Assembly (NCBI GenBank): GCA_959602645.1 | Contig: CAUGTZ010000002.1 | Coordinates: forward strand, 1-64,000 | DNA from: an uncultured Collinsella sp. | GTDB lineage: Bacteria; Actinomycetota; Coriobacteriia; Coriobacteriales; Coriobacteriaceae | Reading direction: 5' to 3' | Length of the DNA: 64,000 nucleotides | Part shown: piece after piece, positions 9,669-17,951 of the stretch | How the letters are laid out: each line of letters opens with the position of its first letter | Numbering within the stretch: position 1 is the stretch's first letter | Notes under the pieces: model-generated | Database searches by the model: none | Told to the model about the DNA's origin: nothing | The model's input: the letters and a program-made list of their open reading frames with translations, nothing else | Position numbers and translations under genes: made by a program

Positions 9669-10214
9669 CTAGGACAAATCATCCTCGTAGGGCATTAAAT
9701 CGGCAAGGTAGCCCTTCTCCTTGAGCATGGCCTCGATCTCGTCGAGGGTTTGCTCATCCTCTGCCGCAATGCGATGGAAGTGATAGCCGCTCGTCACCGT
9801 TAATAGTGGAAAGCTCTTGCCGCTCTCGATATCGTGCAGGTAGCGCTCAACATCGCGACGATTGCGAATGTCCAGGTCGGCCGTGATCTTACCGTACACG
9901 CGGTGATTGACGATCACGTTGAGCACGGCGCCGCCGGCGTCGACGATACTCGTGAGCTCATCGCCTGCCTGCTCAACGCTGTGGCGAACCTTGACCAAGC
10001 GCGTGGGCACGGCGGGGCTGCTGGGGGCCTCCTGTAGTACATAGCCGCGATTGGTGGCGACGATATCGTGCCCGTCAGCGCGCAGCAGGGCGATGTCCTG
10101 CACCACGACCTGACGGCTCACGCCCACCTCGCGGGCAAGCGCACTGCCCGAGACAGGATCTTTGGCCCCCTCGAGCACGGCCATGATGGCACGGCGACGC
10201 TCGCGGGCGTCCAT
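9669..10214 (-). CDS. niaR: NAD-biosynthesis repressor NiaR (HTH plus 3H domain)
   Basis: A 181-residue regulator of the NiaR/YrxA type. Residues 1-60 are an HTH_11 domain (VSGSALAREVGVSRQVVVQD). The C-terminal 3H domain has its conserved metal-binding His residues in the HSVE, NHRVYG and GYHFHRI regions. In Firmicutes NiaR binds niacin and represses nadBCA. Its ATG overlaps the nadC stop by one base (TAATG), so it is translationally coupled and co-regulated with the pathway it controls. The likely operator is the palindrome at 13578-13621. Confidence 0.9.
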   Translation of the reverse strand: MDARERRRAIMAVLEGAKDPVSGSALAREVGVSRQVVVQDIALLRADGHDIVATNRGYVLQEAPSSPAVPTRLVKVRHSVEQAGDELTSIVDAGGAVLNVIVNHRVYGKITADLDIRNRRDVERYLHDIESGKSFPLLTVTSGYHFHRIAAEDEQTLDEIEAMLKEKGYLADLMPYEDDLS

Positions 10215-11074
10215 TATTTACCGTCCAGCAGACGCAGGTGCTTGAGCGAGAGGTCGAGAATCGGCGCAGAGTGCGTCAACGCCCCCGAACTGATAAAGTC
10301 AACACCCAGGTCGGCCAGGGCACGAATGTTGTCGGCGTCTACGTTGCCCGAGCACTCGGTCTTAGCACGACCGGCGATAAGCTCAATCGCTGCAGCCATG
10401 TCGTCGTGGGTCATGTTGTCGAGCATGATGATATCGGCACCGGCCTCCACGGCCTCGCGTACCATGTCCAGGTTCTCGCACTCAATCTCGACCGTCGTGG
10501 TAAACGACGCATGGGCGCGCGCCATCTCGATCGCGCGCGCCACGCCACCGGCGGCATCGATGTGGTTGTCCTTGAGCATGACGGCCGTCGACAGGTTGTA
10601 GCGGTGGTTGCTGCCGCCGCCAATCTCAACCGCCGCCTTCTCAAACACGCGCATGCCCGGCGTGGTCTTGCGCGTGTCGACGAGCACGGTCTTGGTTCCC
10701 TCGAGCGCCGCCGCCATCCGATGCGTGTAAGTAGCGATGCCGCTCATGCGCTGCAGGTAGTTGAGCGCCACGCGCTCGCCCGAAAGCAATACGCGCGCAT
10801 CGCCGCGCACCTGGCCCACGTGGTCACCGGCGTGCACCTCGTCGCCGTCCGCGACATCGAACAACACGGAGCTCTGCGGATCCAGCAGCTCAAAAGTGCG
10901 AGCGAACACAGCCAAGCCGGCGATGATGCCATCGGCCTTGGCGATGAGCTCAACGGTAGCGGGGCGCGCCGTAGGGCACACGCTCGCCGTACTCACGTCC
11001 TCAAACGTGATGTCCTCGCGCAGAGCCTGCAAAATCAGATCATCGACGACGAGCTTCATGGTAATGGGATTCAT
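10214..11074 (-). CDS. nadC: Nicotinate-nucleotide pyrophosphorylase (quinolinate phosphoribosyltransferase)
   Basis: A 286-residue NadC that converts quinolinate and PRPP into nicotinate mononucleotide, CO2 and PPi. Family signatures are clear: ERVALNYLQRMSGIAT, VDTRKTTPG, GGGSNHRYNLST, MLKDNHI, IMLDNM and the C-terminal SSGALTHSAP. It starts 3 nt after nadB ends and overlaps niaR by one base, so it lies within the nadA-nadB-nadC-niaR operon. Confidence 0.97.
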   Translation of the reverse strand: MNPITMKLVVDDLILQALREDITFEDVSTASVCPTARPATVELIAKADGIIAGLAVFARTFELLDPQSSVLFDVADGDEVHAGDHVGQVRGDARVLLSGERVALNYLQRMSGIATYTHRMAAALEGTKTVLVDTRKTTPGMRVFEKAAVEIGGGSNHRYNLSTAVMLKDNHIDAAGGVARAIEMARAHASFTTTVEIECENLDMVREAVEAGADIIMLDNMTHDDMAAAIELIAGRAKTECSGNVDADNIRALADLGVDFISSGALTHSAPILDLSLKHLRLLDGK

Positions 11075-11077
11075 GGT

Positions 11078-12454
11078 CTACTCCTCCACGGCCTGCGTGC
11101 CGGCCGCACGGGCCAAATCATCGATTGCAAGGGTCTCGGCGCCCAGGGCGCGATGACGCCCGTCAAGCGCGGGCTCGCCCGCCTGCTCCACGGCGAGCGA
11201 CTCGCCGGTGCGCATGCACCAGGCGGCACGGCGGCCCCAAACCAGGGACTCGAGCAGGCTGTTGGAAGCCAGGCGATTCTTGCCGTGAACGCCGTTGCAG
11301 GCCGTCTCGCCCGCGGCGTAGAGCTCGGGCATCGAGGTGCGGCCGTCCTTATCGACCCATACGCCACCCATAAAGTAGTGCTGCGTGGGCGTAACGGGGA
11401 TGGGCTCGTCCAAGATGTCGCGGCCGTCCTCCAGGCAGCGCGCGCGAATGTTGGCAAAGTGCCCGGTCACCACATCGCGCTCGACGGGGGCAAAACTCAG
11501 CCACTCGTGCTCGGTACCGTCCTGCTTCATCTGCTCGCGAATAGCGGCAGCGACCACATCGCGCGGCTGAAGCTCGTCGGTAAAGCGCTCGCCGGCGGCG
11601 TTGAGCAAAATCGCGCCCTCGCCGCGGCAGCTCTCGCTGATCAGGAAGGTGCGACCCGGCTGCGGCGAGAACAGCCCCGTGGGGTGAATCTGCACGTAGT
11701 CCAGGTGCTCCATCTTAATGCCATGCTCCTGAGCGATGTAGCATGCATCGCCCGTGAGCTGCGGGTAGTTAGTCGAATGGTCGTACACGCCGCCGATACC
11801 GCCTGTCGCCCACAGCGTGCGGCGGGCATGAATCTTAAACGGCTCGCCGGCATGCACGCCCTCGGCGGCATTTGCCAGCTCGTCGGCGGGACGAACCGAG
11901 TTGTCCTCGTCCACGGAAACGGCGACGACACCGACACACACCGTGACGCCGTCACGCTCGCCCGTCAGGATGTCGGTCATGGCCACGTGCTCCAAAATCT
12001 GCACGTTATCCAGCTTGCGAACGGCCTGGAGCAGCTTGGTCGTGATCTCCTTGCCCGTAATGTCGGCATGGAAGGCAATACGCGGACGGCTGTGCGCGCC
12101 CTCGCGGGTAAAGTTGAGGCTGCCGTCGGCCTTGCGCTCAAAATCCACGCCCATCGCTAGCAGATCGTTGATGACCGAACGGCTCGAACGGATCATGATG
12201 TCGACGCTCTCGCGGCGATTCTCGTAGTGGCCGGCGTGCATGGTGTCCTCAAAGAAGGCATCGTAGTCCGAGCCCTCGGGCAGTACGCAGATGCCGCCCT
12301 GCGCGAGCATCGAATCGCACTCGTCGACAGCGCCCTTGGAGAGCATGATCACGCGCGTGCTCGTCGGCAGGTTGAGAGCCGCGTACAGGCCCGCCACGCC
12401 ACAGCCGGCAATGACGACGTCGCACTCCATGTCGGGGTATTGTTTGGTTTCCAC
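11078..12454 (-). CDS. nadB: L-aspartate oxidase (FAD-dependent)
   Basis: This enzyme oxidises L-aspartate to iminoaspartate for NadA. The 458-residue product has the FAD fold motif AGCGVAGLYAAL at the N-terminus and the family motifs VQIHPTGLF, ESCRGEGAILLN, YFMGGVWVD and NRLASNSLLESLVWG. It is shorter than the usual about 530 residues because the helical C-terminal domain is largely missing. GTG at 12454 is chosen as start because GGGAGAGG precedes it; an ATG at 12431 would leave no ribosome site. It is separated from nadA by 56 nt holding a small palindrome. Confidence 0.93.
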   Translation of the reverse strand: METKQYPDMECDVVIAGCGVAGLYAALNLPTSTRVIMLSKGAVDECDSMLAQGGICVLPEGSDYDAFFEDTMHAGHYENRRESVDIMIRSSRSVINDLLAMGVDFERKADGSLNFTREGAHSRPRIAFHADITGKEITTKLLQAVRKLDNVQILEHVAMTDILTGERDGVTVCVGVVAVSVDEDNSVRPADELANAAEGVHAGEPFKIHARRTLWATGGIGGVYDHSTNYPQLTGDACYIAQEHGIKMEHLDYVQIHPTGLFSPQPGRTFLISESCRGEGAILLNAAGERFTDELQPRDVVAAAIREQMKQDGTEHEWLSFAPVERDVVTGHFANIRARCLEDGRDILDEPIPVTPTQHYFMGGVWVDKDGRTSMPELYAAGETACNGVHGKNRLASNSLLESLVWGRRAAWCMRTGESLAVEQAGEPALDGRHRALGAETLAIDDLARAAGTQAVEE

Positions 12455-12472
12455 AGGAATCCTCTCCCTTGT

Positions 12473-12507
12473 AATGTGACATGCGGGACTGTCCCTCATG
12501 TCACATT
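12473..12507. repeat. Palindrome between nadA and nadB
   Basis: AATGTGACATG (12473-12483) and CATGTCACATT (12497-12507) form 11-bp perfect arms around a loop containing GGGACTGTCCC. The loop motif resembles the other intergenic palindromes, so it is probably a related repeat inserted within the operon. Confidence 0.7.
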
Positions 12508-12510
12508 GTT

Positions 12511-13536
12511 CTAGCGCGCTGCGTACTCGAGCATACGGTCGAGCGTAAGTTTGGCCTGGTCGGCGGCCTCGTCCGACACGCCGATCTGCACCTCGCCCTC
12601 GCCCGTCTCCAGGCAGCGCACGAGTTTTTCGAGCGTGATGAGATCCATGTTGACGCAGGTGGGCTGCACCGCGGGGAAGTAGAACTTTTTGCCGGTGCCC
12701 TCGCAGCGGCGCTCGAGCTCGTAGAGCACGCCGCGGACCGTCACGATAATGAACTCGCTCGCGTCGGACTCCTCGGCGTACTTGATGATGCCGGCGGTGG
12801 AGCCGATGTAGTCGGCCTCGGCCAAGACGTCGGCCTTGCACTCAGGATGCGCCAGCACGAGCGCGTCGGGGTGGGCCTCCGTCGCGTCAACGATCTGCTC
12901 GACGGTGATGATGTGATGGCGCGGGCAGTAGCCGTTGTTGAGGATGACGTGCTTTTGGGGCACCTGCTCGGCTACGAAGCGGCCCAGGTTCTGGTCGGGA
13001 ATGAACAAGATGTGCTGCTGCGGCAGCTCGGAGACGATCTTGACGGCGTTTGAGCTGGTAACGCACACGTCACTCCAGCTCTTGATCTCGACCGTGGAGT
13101 TGACGTAGCAGACCACGGCCAGGTCGTCGCCGTACTCGGCGCGCGCCGCATCGACCGTCTCGCGCTTGACCATGTGCGCCATGGGACAGTCCGCGCCCGG
13201 CTCGGGCAGCAGCACGGTCTTGGTGGGATTGAGCAGCTTGGCGCTCTCGCCCATAAACTCCACGCCGCACAGCACGATGGTCTGCTGCGGCAGGCTCTTG
13301 GCAAGCTTTGCCAGGTAGAAGCTGTCGCCGACGTAATCGGCCACAGCCTGGACCTCGGGCGCCACGTAATAGTGCGCCAGGATCACCGCGTCGCGCTGGG
13401 TTTTAAGTTGCTGAATGGCCTCGACGAGCTCTGCGGGCACCAATGCCGCGCGCTCCGTTGCCGTCGTTGCCGATGCCAGGCCGGCCGCGATATCGCGTGC
13501 AAGCTCCGACGCATCCATGTTCGCGCTCTGTGCCAT
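12511..13536 (-). CDS. nadA: Quinolinate synthase A
   Basis: A 341-residue quinolinate synthase that condenses iminoaspartate with dihydroxyacetone phosphate. The three likely [4Fe-4S] ligands are the Cys residues in LCGVEFMGES, LAHPECKADV and QPTCVNMD. The N-terminal QLKTQRDAVILAHYYV region is typical of the family. ATG at 13536 follows GAGGGGCC; a TTG one codon earlier is less likely. It is the first gene of the operon, with a palindromic operator over its promoter. Confidence 0.97.
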   Translation of the reverse strand: MAQSANMDASELARDIAAGLASATTATERAALVPAELVEAIQQLKTQRDAVILAHYYVAPEVQAVADYVGDSFYLAKLAKSLPQQTIVLCGVEFMGESAKLLNPTKTVLLPEPGADCPMAHMVKRETVDAARAEYGDDLAVVCYVNSTVEIKSWSDVCVTSSNAVKIVSELPQQHILFIPDQNLGRFVAEQVPQKHVILNNGYCPRHHIITVEQIVDATEAHPDALVLAHPECKADVLAEADYIGSTAGIIKYAEESDASEFIIVTVRGVLYELERRCEGTGKKFYFPAVQPTCVNMDLITLEKLVRCLETGEGEVQIGVSDEAADQAKLTLDRMLEYAAR

Positions 13537-13571
13537 CAAGGCCCCTCTCTTTTGGCGAATCTTGGGGCTTT

Positions 13572-13600
13572 AGTATGACACCTAGGTTTACAGCTGACAA
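13572..13600 (-). promoter_or_regulatory. Promoter of the nad operon
   Basis: Read on the minus strand: -35 TTGTCA (13595-13600), 17-nt spacer and -10 CATACT (13572-13577), about 36 nt before the nadA ATG. The large palindrome covers the -35 and the whole spacer, which points to repression. Confidence 0.65.
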
Positions 13601-13621
13601 GACAGCTGTAAACCTAGGTGT
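13578..13621. promoter_or_regulatory. 44-bp palindromic operator, probably NiaR-binding
   Basis: Two perfect 19-bp arms (13578-13596 and 13603-13621) flank ACAAGA. The centre reads CTGTCTTGTCAG on the minus strand, similar to the dyad I recall for NiaR sites in Firmicutes. It overlaps the nad promoter. The unusual length suggests two stacked sites or a tetrameric repressor. Confidence 0.7.
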
Positions 13622-13828
13622 AAAGTTGAAATAAAGATTCAATCATGCGGCAGGTCCATTTTCGAACTGGCAAGCTGAGGATAGCCGAGCTCTCGATAGC
13701 GCAGGAGGCATCTTTCGCCACCGCAATACCGCTCGGCGCGAGTTGCGCACCGTGAGGCACGAACGGGCGCTCCCCCGCGAGTGGTCCGCGCCCAATGTGG
13801 CAAAATCGAACTACTAAGGGGGCTCAGA

Positions 13829-14551
13829 ATGCTCAAGATTATTGCCTGCGACGATGACGTCGCTTTTCTAGATAGACTGCACCGGATGATCGACCGTTGG
13901 TCGATCGAGACGGGCACGGCGGTCGATGTTGCGCTCGTCACGCGCGGCGAGGACCTGCTGGCGCGCCATGCCGCGTCGCGCGCCGACATCATCCTGCTCG
14001 ACATGATCATGCCGCTCGTCAACGGCATGGACACCGCACGCGAATTGCGCCAGGCCGATACCGCCGTGCGCCTGGTGTTTCTCACCTCATCGCCCGAGTT
14101 TGCACTGGAGTCCTACGAGGTCCGCGCCTTCGACTATCTGCTCAAGCCCGTGACTTACGAACGCCTGGCGCAGTTACTCGACGAGCTTTCGAGCATGCGC
14201 CCGGCGGCAACCGACGAGCTCGTGATCAAAACGTCCTTTGGCTACCACGCCCTGCGCCTGTCCGACATCGAATATGCCGAGGCGCGCAACAAGCACGTGG
14301 TCTTCCACCTGCGCGACGGACGCGATATCGAGGCACTCGAGTCGTTCCGCAGCGTCGAGGACCGTTTGGCGCAAAATGCCACCTTCTTTAAATGCCACCG
14401 TAGCTACCAGGTCAACTTGCGCAACATCGACCACTTCAATCGCACGGACATCGTCATGCGCTCGGGCGCGTGCATTCCGCTGTCGCGCAGCAGCAAGCAG
14501 GGGTTCCAAGACGCCTACTTTGCGGTGCGCTTTGAGGGCGGGAGGCGCTGA
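13829..14551 (+). CDS. LytTR-family response regulator
   Basis: A 240-residue AgrA/LytR-type regulator. The receiver domain (1-about 120) has the acidic cluster DDD at 8-10, phosphoacceptor Asp58 in ILLDMIMP and the conserved Lys in LLKPV. The LytTR DNA-binding domain covers about 140-238 (FKCHRSYQVNLRNID). ATG at 13829 follows AAGGGGG. The stop overlaps the kinase start in TGATG, so the two are coupled. The target is unknown; families of this type often control peptide signalling or surface functions. Confidence 0.93.
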   Translation: MLKIIACDDDVAFLDRLHRMIDRWSIETGTAVDVALVTRGEDLLARHAASRADIILLDMIMPLVNGMDTARELRQADTAVRLVFLTSSPEFALESYEVRAFDYLLKPVTYERLAQLLDELSSMRPAATDELVIKTSFGYHALRLSDIEYAEARNKHVVFHLRDGRDIEALESFRSVEDRLAQNATFFKCHRSYQVNLRNIDHFNRTDIVMRSGACIPLSRSSKQGFQDAYFAVRFEGGRR

Positions 14552-15828
14552 TGATCTCCTCGGTCGAAATGGTCCTTTGGGCAATCCACCACGCCACGAC
14601 GCTGCTCTTTGGCGTCTTTGCCTCGGCGGCGCTGTGCGGTATCGAAATCAATCGACGCCATGCACTCGAGTTGGTGGGGGTCGGAGCCGCAACCGGCGCT
14701 GCCTTTTCGATCGCCAATGTCGTTGGCGGAGAGCTTTTTGCCCGTCAGGTCTATCCGCTCGTCGTGCACTTGCCGCTTACCGTCTACCTATGCGCGCGCT
14801 ACCACTTGAGTCCGCTACTCGCGACGTTGGGCGTCACCAGCGCCTATCTGAGCTGCCAGTTCAGCAATTGGATGGGCATCGCCGCATTTGCCGCAACCGA
14901 TTCTCAGATCGCGTACTATCTGGCGCGCATCGCTACCACGCTCGGCGTTTTTGCCGTCCTGCTGCATTGGGCCGGCGACATTGGACCCCGCCTGGCGATC
15001 AAAAGCCCCACCGAGCTGGGCATCCTTTTAATCCTGCCGCTCGTCTATTACATCTTTGACTACGCCACCAACGTCTACACCACGCTGTTCCACTCGGGCT
15101 CGGTGGTGACAGTTGAGTTTTTGGCATTTGCGCTCTGTGCCTTCTATCTTATGTTTCTTGCCGTTTACCTGCGCGAATACGAAGAAAAGGAAACCGCCGA
15201 GCGAGAGCGTTGGATGCTCGAAACCCGCGACAGCGCCGCCATCAAAGAGCTCGAGGCTTGGCGTCAATCTGGGCGCGAGCTGTCGATTCTTCGCCACGAT
15301 ATGCGCCACTTCCTACGCGGCCTGGCCACTTTAATTGAGGAGGGCCACACCGACGAGGCGCTCAAACGCATCGATGAGCTCTGCGAAGCCGGCGACCGCA
15401 CCGCCGTACGCCGCTTCTGCGCCAACGAGACCGTAAACATCGCGCTTTCGTCATTCAACTCAGATATCAATAGAAACGGCATTACCGCCAACCTGCGCGC
15501 CGCCGTACCCGAAACCGTCCACGTAGATGACGCCGACCTGTTTAGCGTGCTCTCAAATGCCTTGGAAAACGCTATCACCGCCGCAAGCGCCGCACCCCAA
15601 GGAAAGCGATTCGTCGACCTTGACCTGCGACTTGAGGACGGCCAGCTGTTGCTGTTAGTTTCCAACACGTTTGACCGCGCGCCGCGCATGGTCGACGGCA
15701 TGCCCGTGACCCGGCATGCGGGCCACGGCTTTGGAACCAAGAGCATCAAACTTGCCGTGGAGCGCATGAACGGCAACTGCCAGTTCCGCATTAACGGCGA
15801 TCGGTTTGAGCTGCGCGCTGTGATGTAG
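14551..15828 (+). CDS. GHKL-type sensor histidine kinase
   Basis: A 425-residue kinase of the AgrC/VirS type. About six hydrophobic segments fill residues 1-210. A dimerisation region follows with the phosphoacceptor His in LSILRHDMRHFLRG. The ATPase domain has the N box in FSVLSNALENAI and a GHGFGTKSI G box. It overlaps the LytTR regulator by one base and forms a two-component pair with it. The ligand is unknown, and no signal-peptide gene is visible beside it. Confidence 0.93.
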   Translation: MISSVEMVLWAIHHATTLLFGVFASAALCGIEINRRHALELVGVGAATGAAFSIANVVGGELFARQVYPLVVHLPLTVYLCARYHLSPLLATLGVTSAYLSCQFSNWMGIAAFAATDSQIAYYLARIATTLGVFAVLLHWAGDIGPRLAIKSPTELGILLILPLVYYIFDYATNVYTTLFHSGSVVTVEFLAFALCAFYLMFLAVYLREYEEKETAERERWMLETRDSAAIKELEAWRQSGRELSILRHDMRHFLRGLATLIEEGHTDEALKRIDELCEAGDRTAVRRFCANETVNIALSSFNSDINRNGITANLRAAVPETVHVDDADLFSVLSNALENAITAASAAPQGKRFVDLDLRLEDGQLLLLVSNTFDRAPRMVDGMPVTRHAGHGFGTKSIKLAVERMNGNCQFRINGDRFELRAVM

Positions 15829-15892
15829 AAGTACGGCGCCGATCTCGCGGCGCGCCTCGCCCGCCAGGCAATCGCTCGCCGGTGCCGATCCG

Positions 15893-16468
15893 CTACAGTG
15901 GAGCGACCGCCGGGGTCAGCTGCTTGATGTAGGCCCACATGCGCTGCTTGGCCGCTTTGTCGGTCAGCGCCGCCTCAAAGCCATCGAGCGCGAGCACGCG
16001 GCGGCCCTGCACATGGGCGACCAGGCCGGGCTTGAGCATGGCGGTGTCGAAGTCATCAATCGCCACGAGCATATCGGCGTAGGTTTCGCGCATGACATCG
16101 GCCGCGCTGTTATCGAGCAGCAGCACCGCCTCGGGATCCAGAGCCTCAAGCGCCTCGCGGAACAGCTCGCACGGCAGAGTCTCGCCCACCGCGCCCGCTC
16201 CGTCGCCTGCGCCGGCGACGCTTGCCAGCACGCAAAAATCCTCGGGCGCGTAGCCGATGGCCCCAAGCGCCTTGCGCAGCGCAGCACCGTCCGGACCGGC
16301 AGCCAGCTCGCCGCCCGAACGCTCGGCCTCGTCCAAATCGCCTTTGACCAGCACGATCGGCGAGCACGCGTTGCCCACGATGCGCACGCCACGGACCGCA
16401 AGCGATGTGAGCTCCTGCTCGGCCGCCTGGGCGATGGCTTCTTTTTTCTGGCTTTGTGACGTGGACAT
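15893..16468 (-). CDS. Conserved hypothetical protein, possibly a degenerate UDG-like fold
   Basis: A 191-residue cytoplasmic protein starting MSTSQSQ; ATG at 16468 has GGAGAG upstream. I do not recognise it firmly. The succession of a short N-terminal helix with SLAVRG, a central FCVLASV strand, LDPEAVLLLDNSAADVM and a C-terminal KQRMWAYIKQL helix recalls the order of elements in family 4 uracil-DNA glycosylases. The iron-sulphur cysteines and catalytic motifs of that family are not present. It may be a non-catalytic relative. It is monocistronic and divergent from trxA. Confidence 0.55.
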   Translation of the reverse strand: MSTSQSQKKEAIAQAAEQELTSLAVRGVRIVGNACSPIVLVKGDLDEAERSGGELAAGPDGAALRKALGAIGYAPEDFCVLASVAGAGDGAGAVGETLPCELFREALEALDPEAVLLLDNSAADVMRETYADMLVAIDDFDTAMLKPGLVAHVQGRRVLALDGFEAALTDKAAKQRMWAYIKQLTPAVAPL

Positions 16469-16604
16469 GCGCTCTCCAATCGTTTGCGTGCCCACCATTA
16501 TATAAAAGAGCTGCCCGCGAGTGGTTGCTTTGCGGGCGGCTGGGTATAAGCACGGTCGTACTGAGTTTTACGCGGCCGAGCCGCGTCGTATTATGGAGGT
16601 CACC

Positions 16605-16925
16605 ATGGCTGACATTAAGCAGATTACCCCCGAGAACTTCGATTCCATCGTTAACGACAGCCTGCCCGTGCTGGTCGATTTTTGGGCGCCCTGGTGCGGG
16701 CCCTGCCGATCGCTCTCGCCCATCGTGGACGAGGTAGCCGATGAGCTGGCGGGCAAGCTTGCCGTTGCCAAATGCAACGTCGACGACAACCAGGACCTGG
16801 CCATGAAGTATGGCGTCATGAGCATCCCCACGCTGATTGTGTTTAAGAACGGCGAGGAGATTGACCGCTCGGTTGGCGCTCTGCCCAAGGCGAGGCTGCA
16901 GGCGCTGCTGGAGAAGCATCTGTAA
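16605..16925 (+). CDS. trxA: Thioredoxin
   Basis: A 106-residue classical thioredoxin for disulfide reduction in the cytoplasm. The active site WCGPC has Cys31 and Cys34, preceded by VLVDFWAP. The cis-proline loop SIPTLIVFKNG is intact. ATG at 16605 has GGAGGT at 16595-16600. It is followed by a terminator at 17037-17069, so it is probably monocistronic. Confidence 0.97.
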   Translation: MADIKQITPENFDSIVNDSLPVLVDFWAPWCGPCRSLSPIVDEVADELAGKLAVAKCNVDDNQDLAMKYGVMSIPTLIVFKNGEEIDRSVGALPKARLQALLEKHL

Positions 16926-17036
16926 TACGCTTGTTACTTGCCCGCCGTCCATGAGCGGTTTTGCACCGCTCGCCGGACTGCCGGGTGCGGCGCGTGCGAC
17001 CACGGATAGTATGGTAGTTACAAACAGCCCCCAGTG

Positions 17037-17069
17037 AACGGGTGCGAGTCGCACAGACTCGCACCCGTT
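17037..17069 (+). terminator. Terminator downstream of trxA
   Basis: AACGGGTGCGAGTC (17037-17050) and GACTCGCACCCGTT (17056-17069) form a 14-bp perfect stem with loop GCACA, followed by TTCTT. Confidence 0.8.
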
Positions 17070-17146
17070 TTCTTATGCAGCGGCGCGCAGAGCGGGCGTA
17101 GTAAAATCTGAACCACTGGATTACCGTCCACACAAGGAGATTTCCC

Positions 17147-17395
17147 ATGCATGATGTTGGAATGAACATGAGCCAGCTTGCCATGAGCGTCAAGCAGGTC
17201 GACGACACCATCGAGCTCGCTCACGAGTGGAGCCATCAGTTGCTGCATGCGACCGAGAATTTTGACATGGAGCGCATCGGCGCCAAGCTCGAGGCAGCCA
17301 TGGCCGCGCTGCACGAGGCCCACGACGCACTCGAGGGCTACGAAGAGGCCATCGAGGCCGACCACAACTCCGTCGGCTCCGTGAAGCTGGTGTAA
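17147..17395 (+). CDS. Small helical protein upstream of nikR
   Basis: An unrecognised 82-residue, probably all-helical, soluble protein. The Met-rich N-terminus (MHDVGMNMSQLAMSVKQ) is followed by two helices with regular Glu/Ala and His residues. ATG at 17147 has AAGGAGA upstream. The nikR start lies one base after its stop, so the two are coupled. The position suggests a nickel-related or regulatory partner role, but nothing in the sequence proves it. Confidence 0.7.
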   Translation: MHDVGMNMSQLAMSVKQVDDTIELAHEWSHQLLHATENFDMERIGAKLEAAMAALHEAHDALEGYEEAIEADHNSVGSVKLV

Positions 17396-17396
17396 C

Positions 17397-17909
17397 GTGG
17401 CCGAACACGAGCACGGCTGCGGGTACGAGCACGAGCATCCGCACGGGGCGGACGGTGACGCAGGCTGCCACTGTAGTGGCTCCGGCTCCGAGCTGGTCCG
17501 CTTTTCGGTTACCGCACCGGACGACCTGCTGCGCCGTTTTGACGAACAGATCGCGCGCCGCGGCGACGTGGCCAACCGCTCCGAGGCCGTGCGCGACCTG
17601 ATTCGCGCCTCGATCGCCAAGGAGCAGATGCGCACGCCCGATGAGCATGTTATCGGGTCGCTCACCATGATCTACGACCACCATACCGGCGACCTGACGC
17701 GCCGTCTGGACGAAGTGCAGCACGACTACACCGACGAGATCGTATCGACCATGCACGTGCATCTGGATCACCACAACTGCTTAGAGATTCTGGCGCTCAA
17801 GGGTCGCGGCGAGCGCGTCTACGAACTAGCCGACCGCCTGCTGGGCCTGCGCGGCGTTAAGCACGGTGAGCTCACGTGCGCCGCCACCAAGCAGAGCCTG
17901 GGGCTGTAG
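17397..17909 (+). CDS. nikR: Nickel-responsive regulator NikR with His/Cys-rich N-terminal extension
   Basis: A 170-residue ribbon-helix-helix repressor. The RHH DNA-binding domain is at about 32-75 (LVRFSVTAPDDLLRRFDEQI). The ACT-like nickel domain has the full square-planar ligand set expected from E. coli NikR: His109, His120, His122 and Cys128. Residues 1-30 form an extra tail with six His, one of several features not seen in short NikR proteins, plus three Cys, and may bind extra metal. The start is GTG at 17397. It precedes hypFCDE, pointing to nickel control of [NiFe]-hydrogenase maturation. Confidence 0.92.
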   Translation: MAEHEHGCGYEHEHPHGADGDAGCHCSGSGSELVRFSVTAPDDLLRRFDEQIARRGDVANRSEAVRDLIRASIAKEQMRTPDEHVIGSLTMIYDHHTGDLTRRLDEVQHDYTDEIVSTMHVHLDHHNCLEILALKGRGERVYELADRLLGLRGVKHGELTCAATKQSLGL

Positions 17910-17951
17910 CGCACCTGTCCCTATTTGGTCGGTTTTGATGAGGGGTGTCGC

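Noticed and set aside
16930..17146. NikR operator of the E. coli type (GTATGA-N16-TCATAC)
   Set aside because: Only an isolated ATAGTATGGT is seen near 17007; no spaced partner is present, so no site is claimed.
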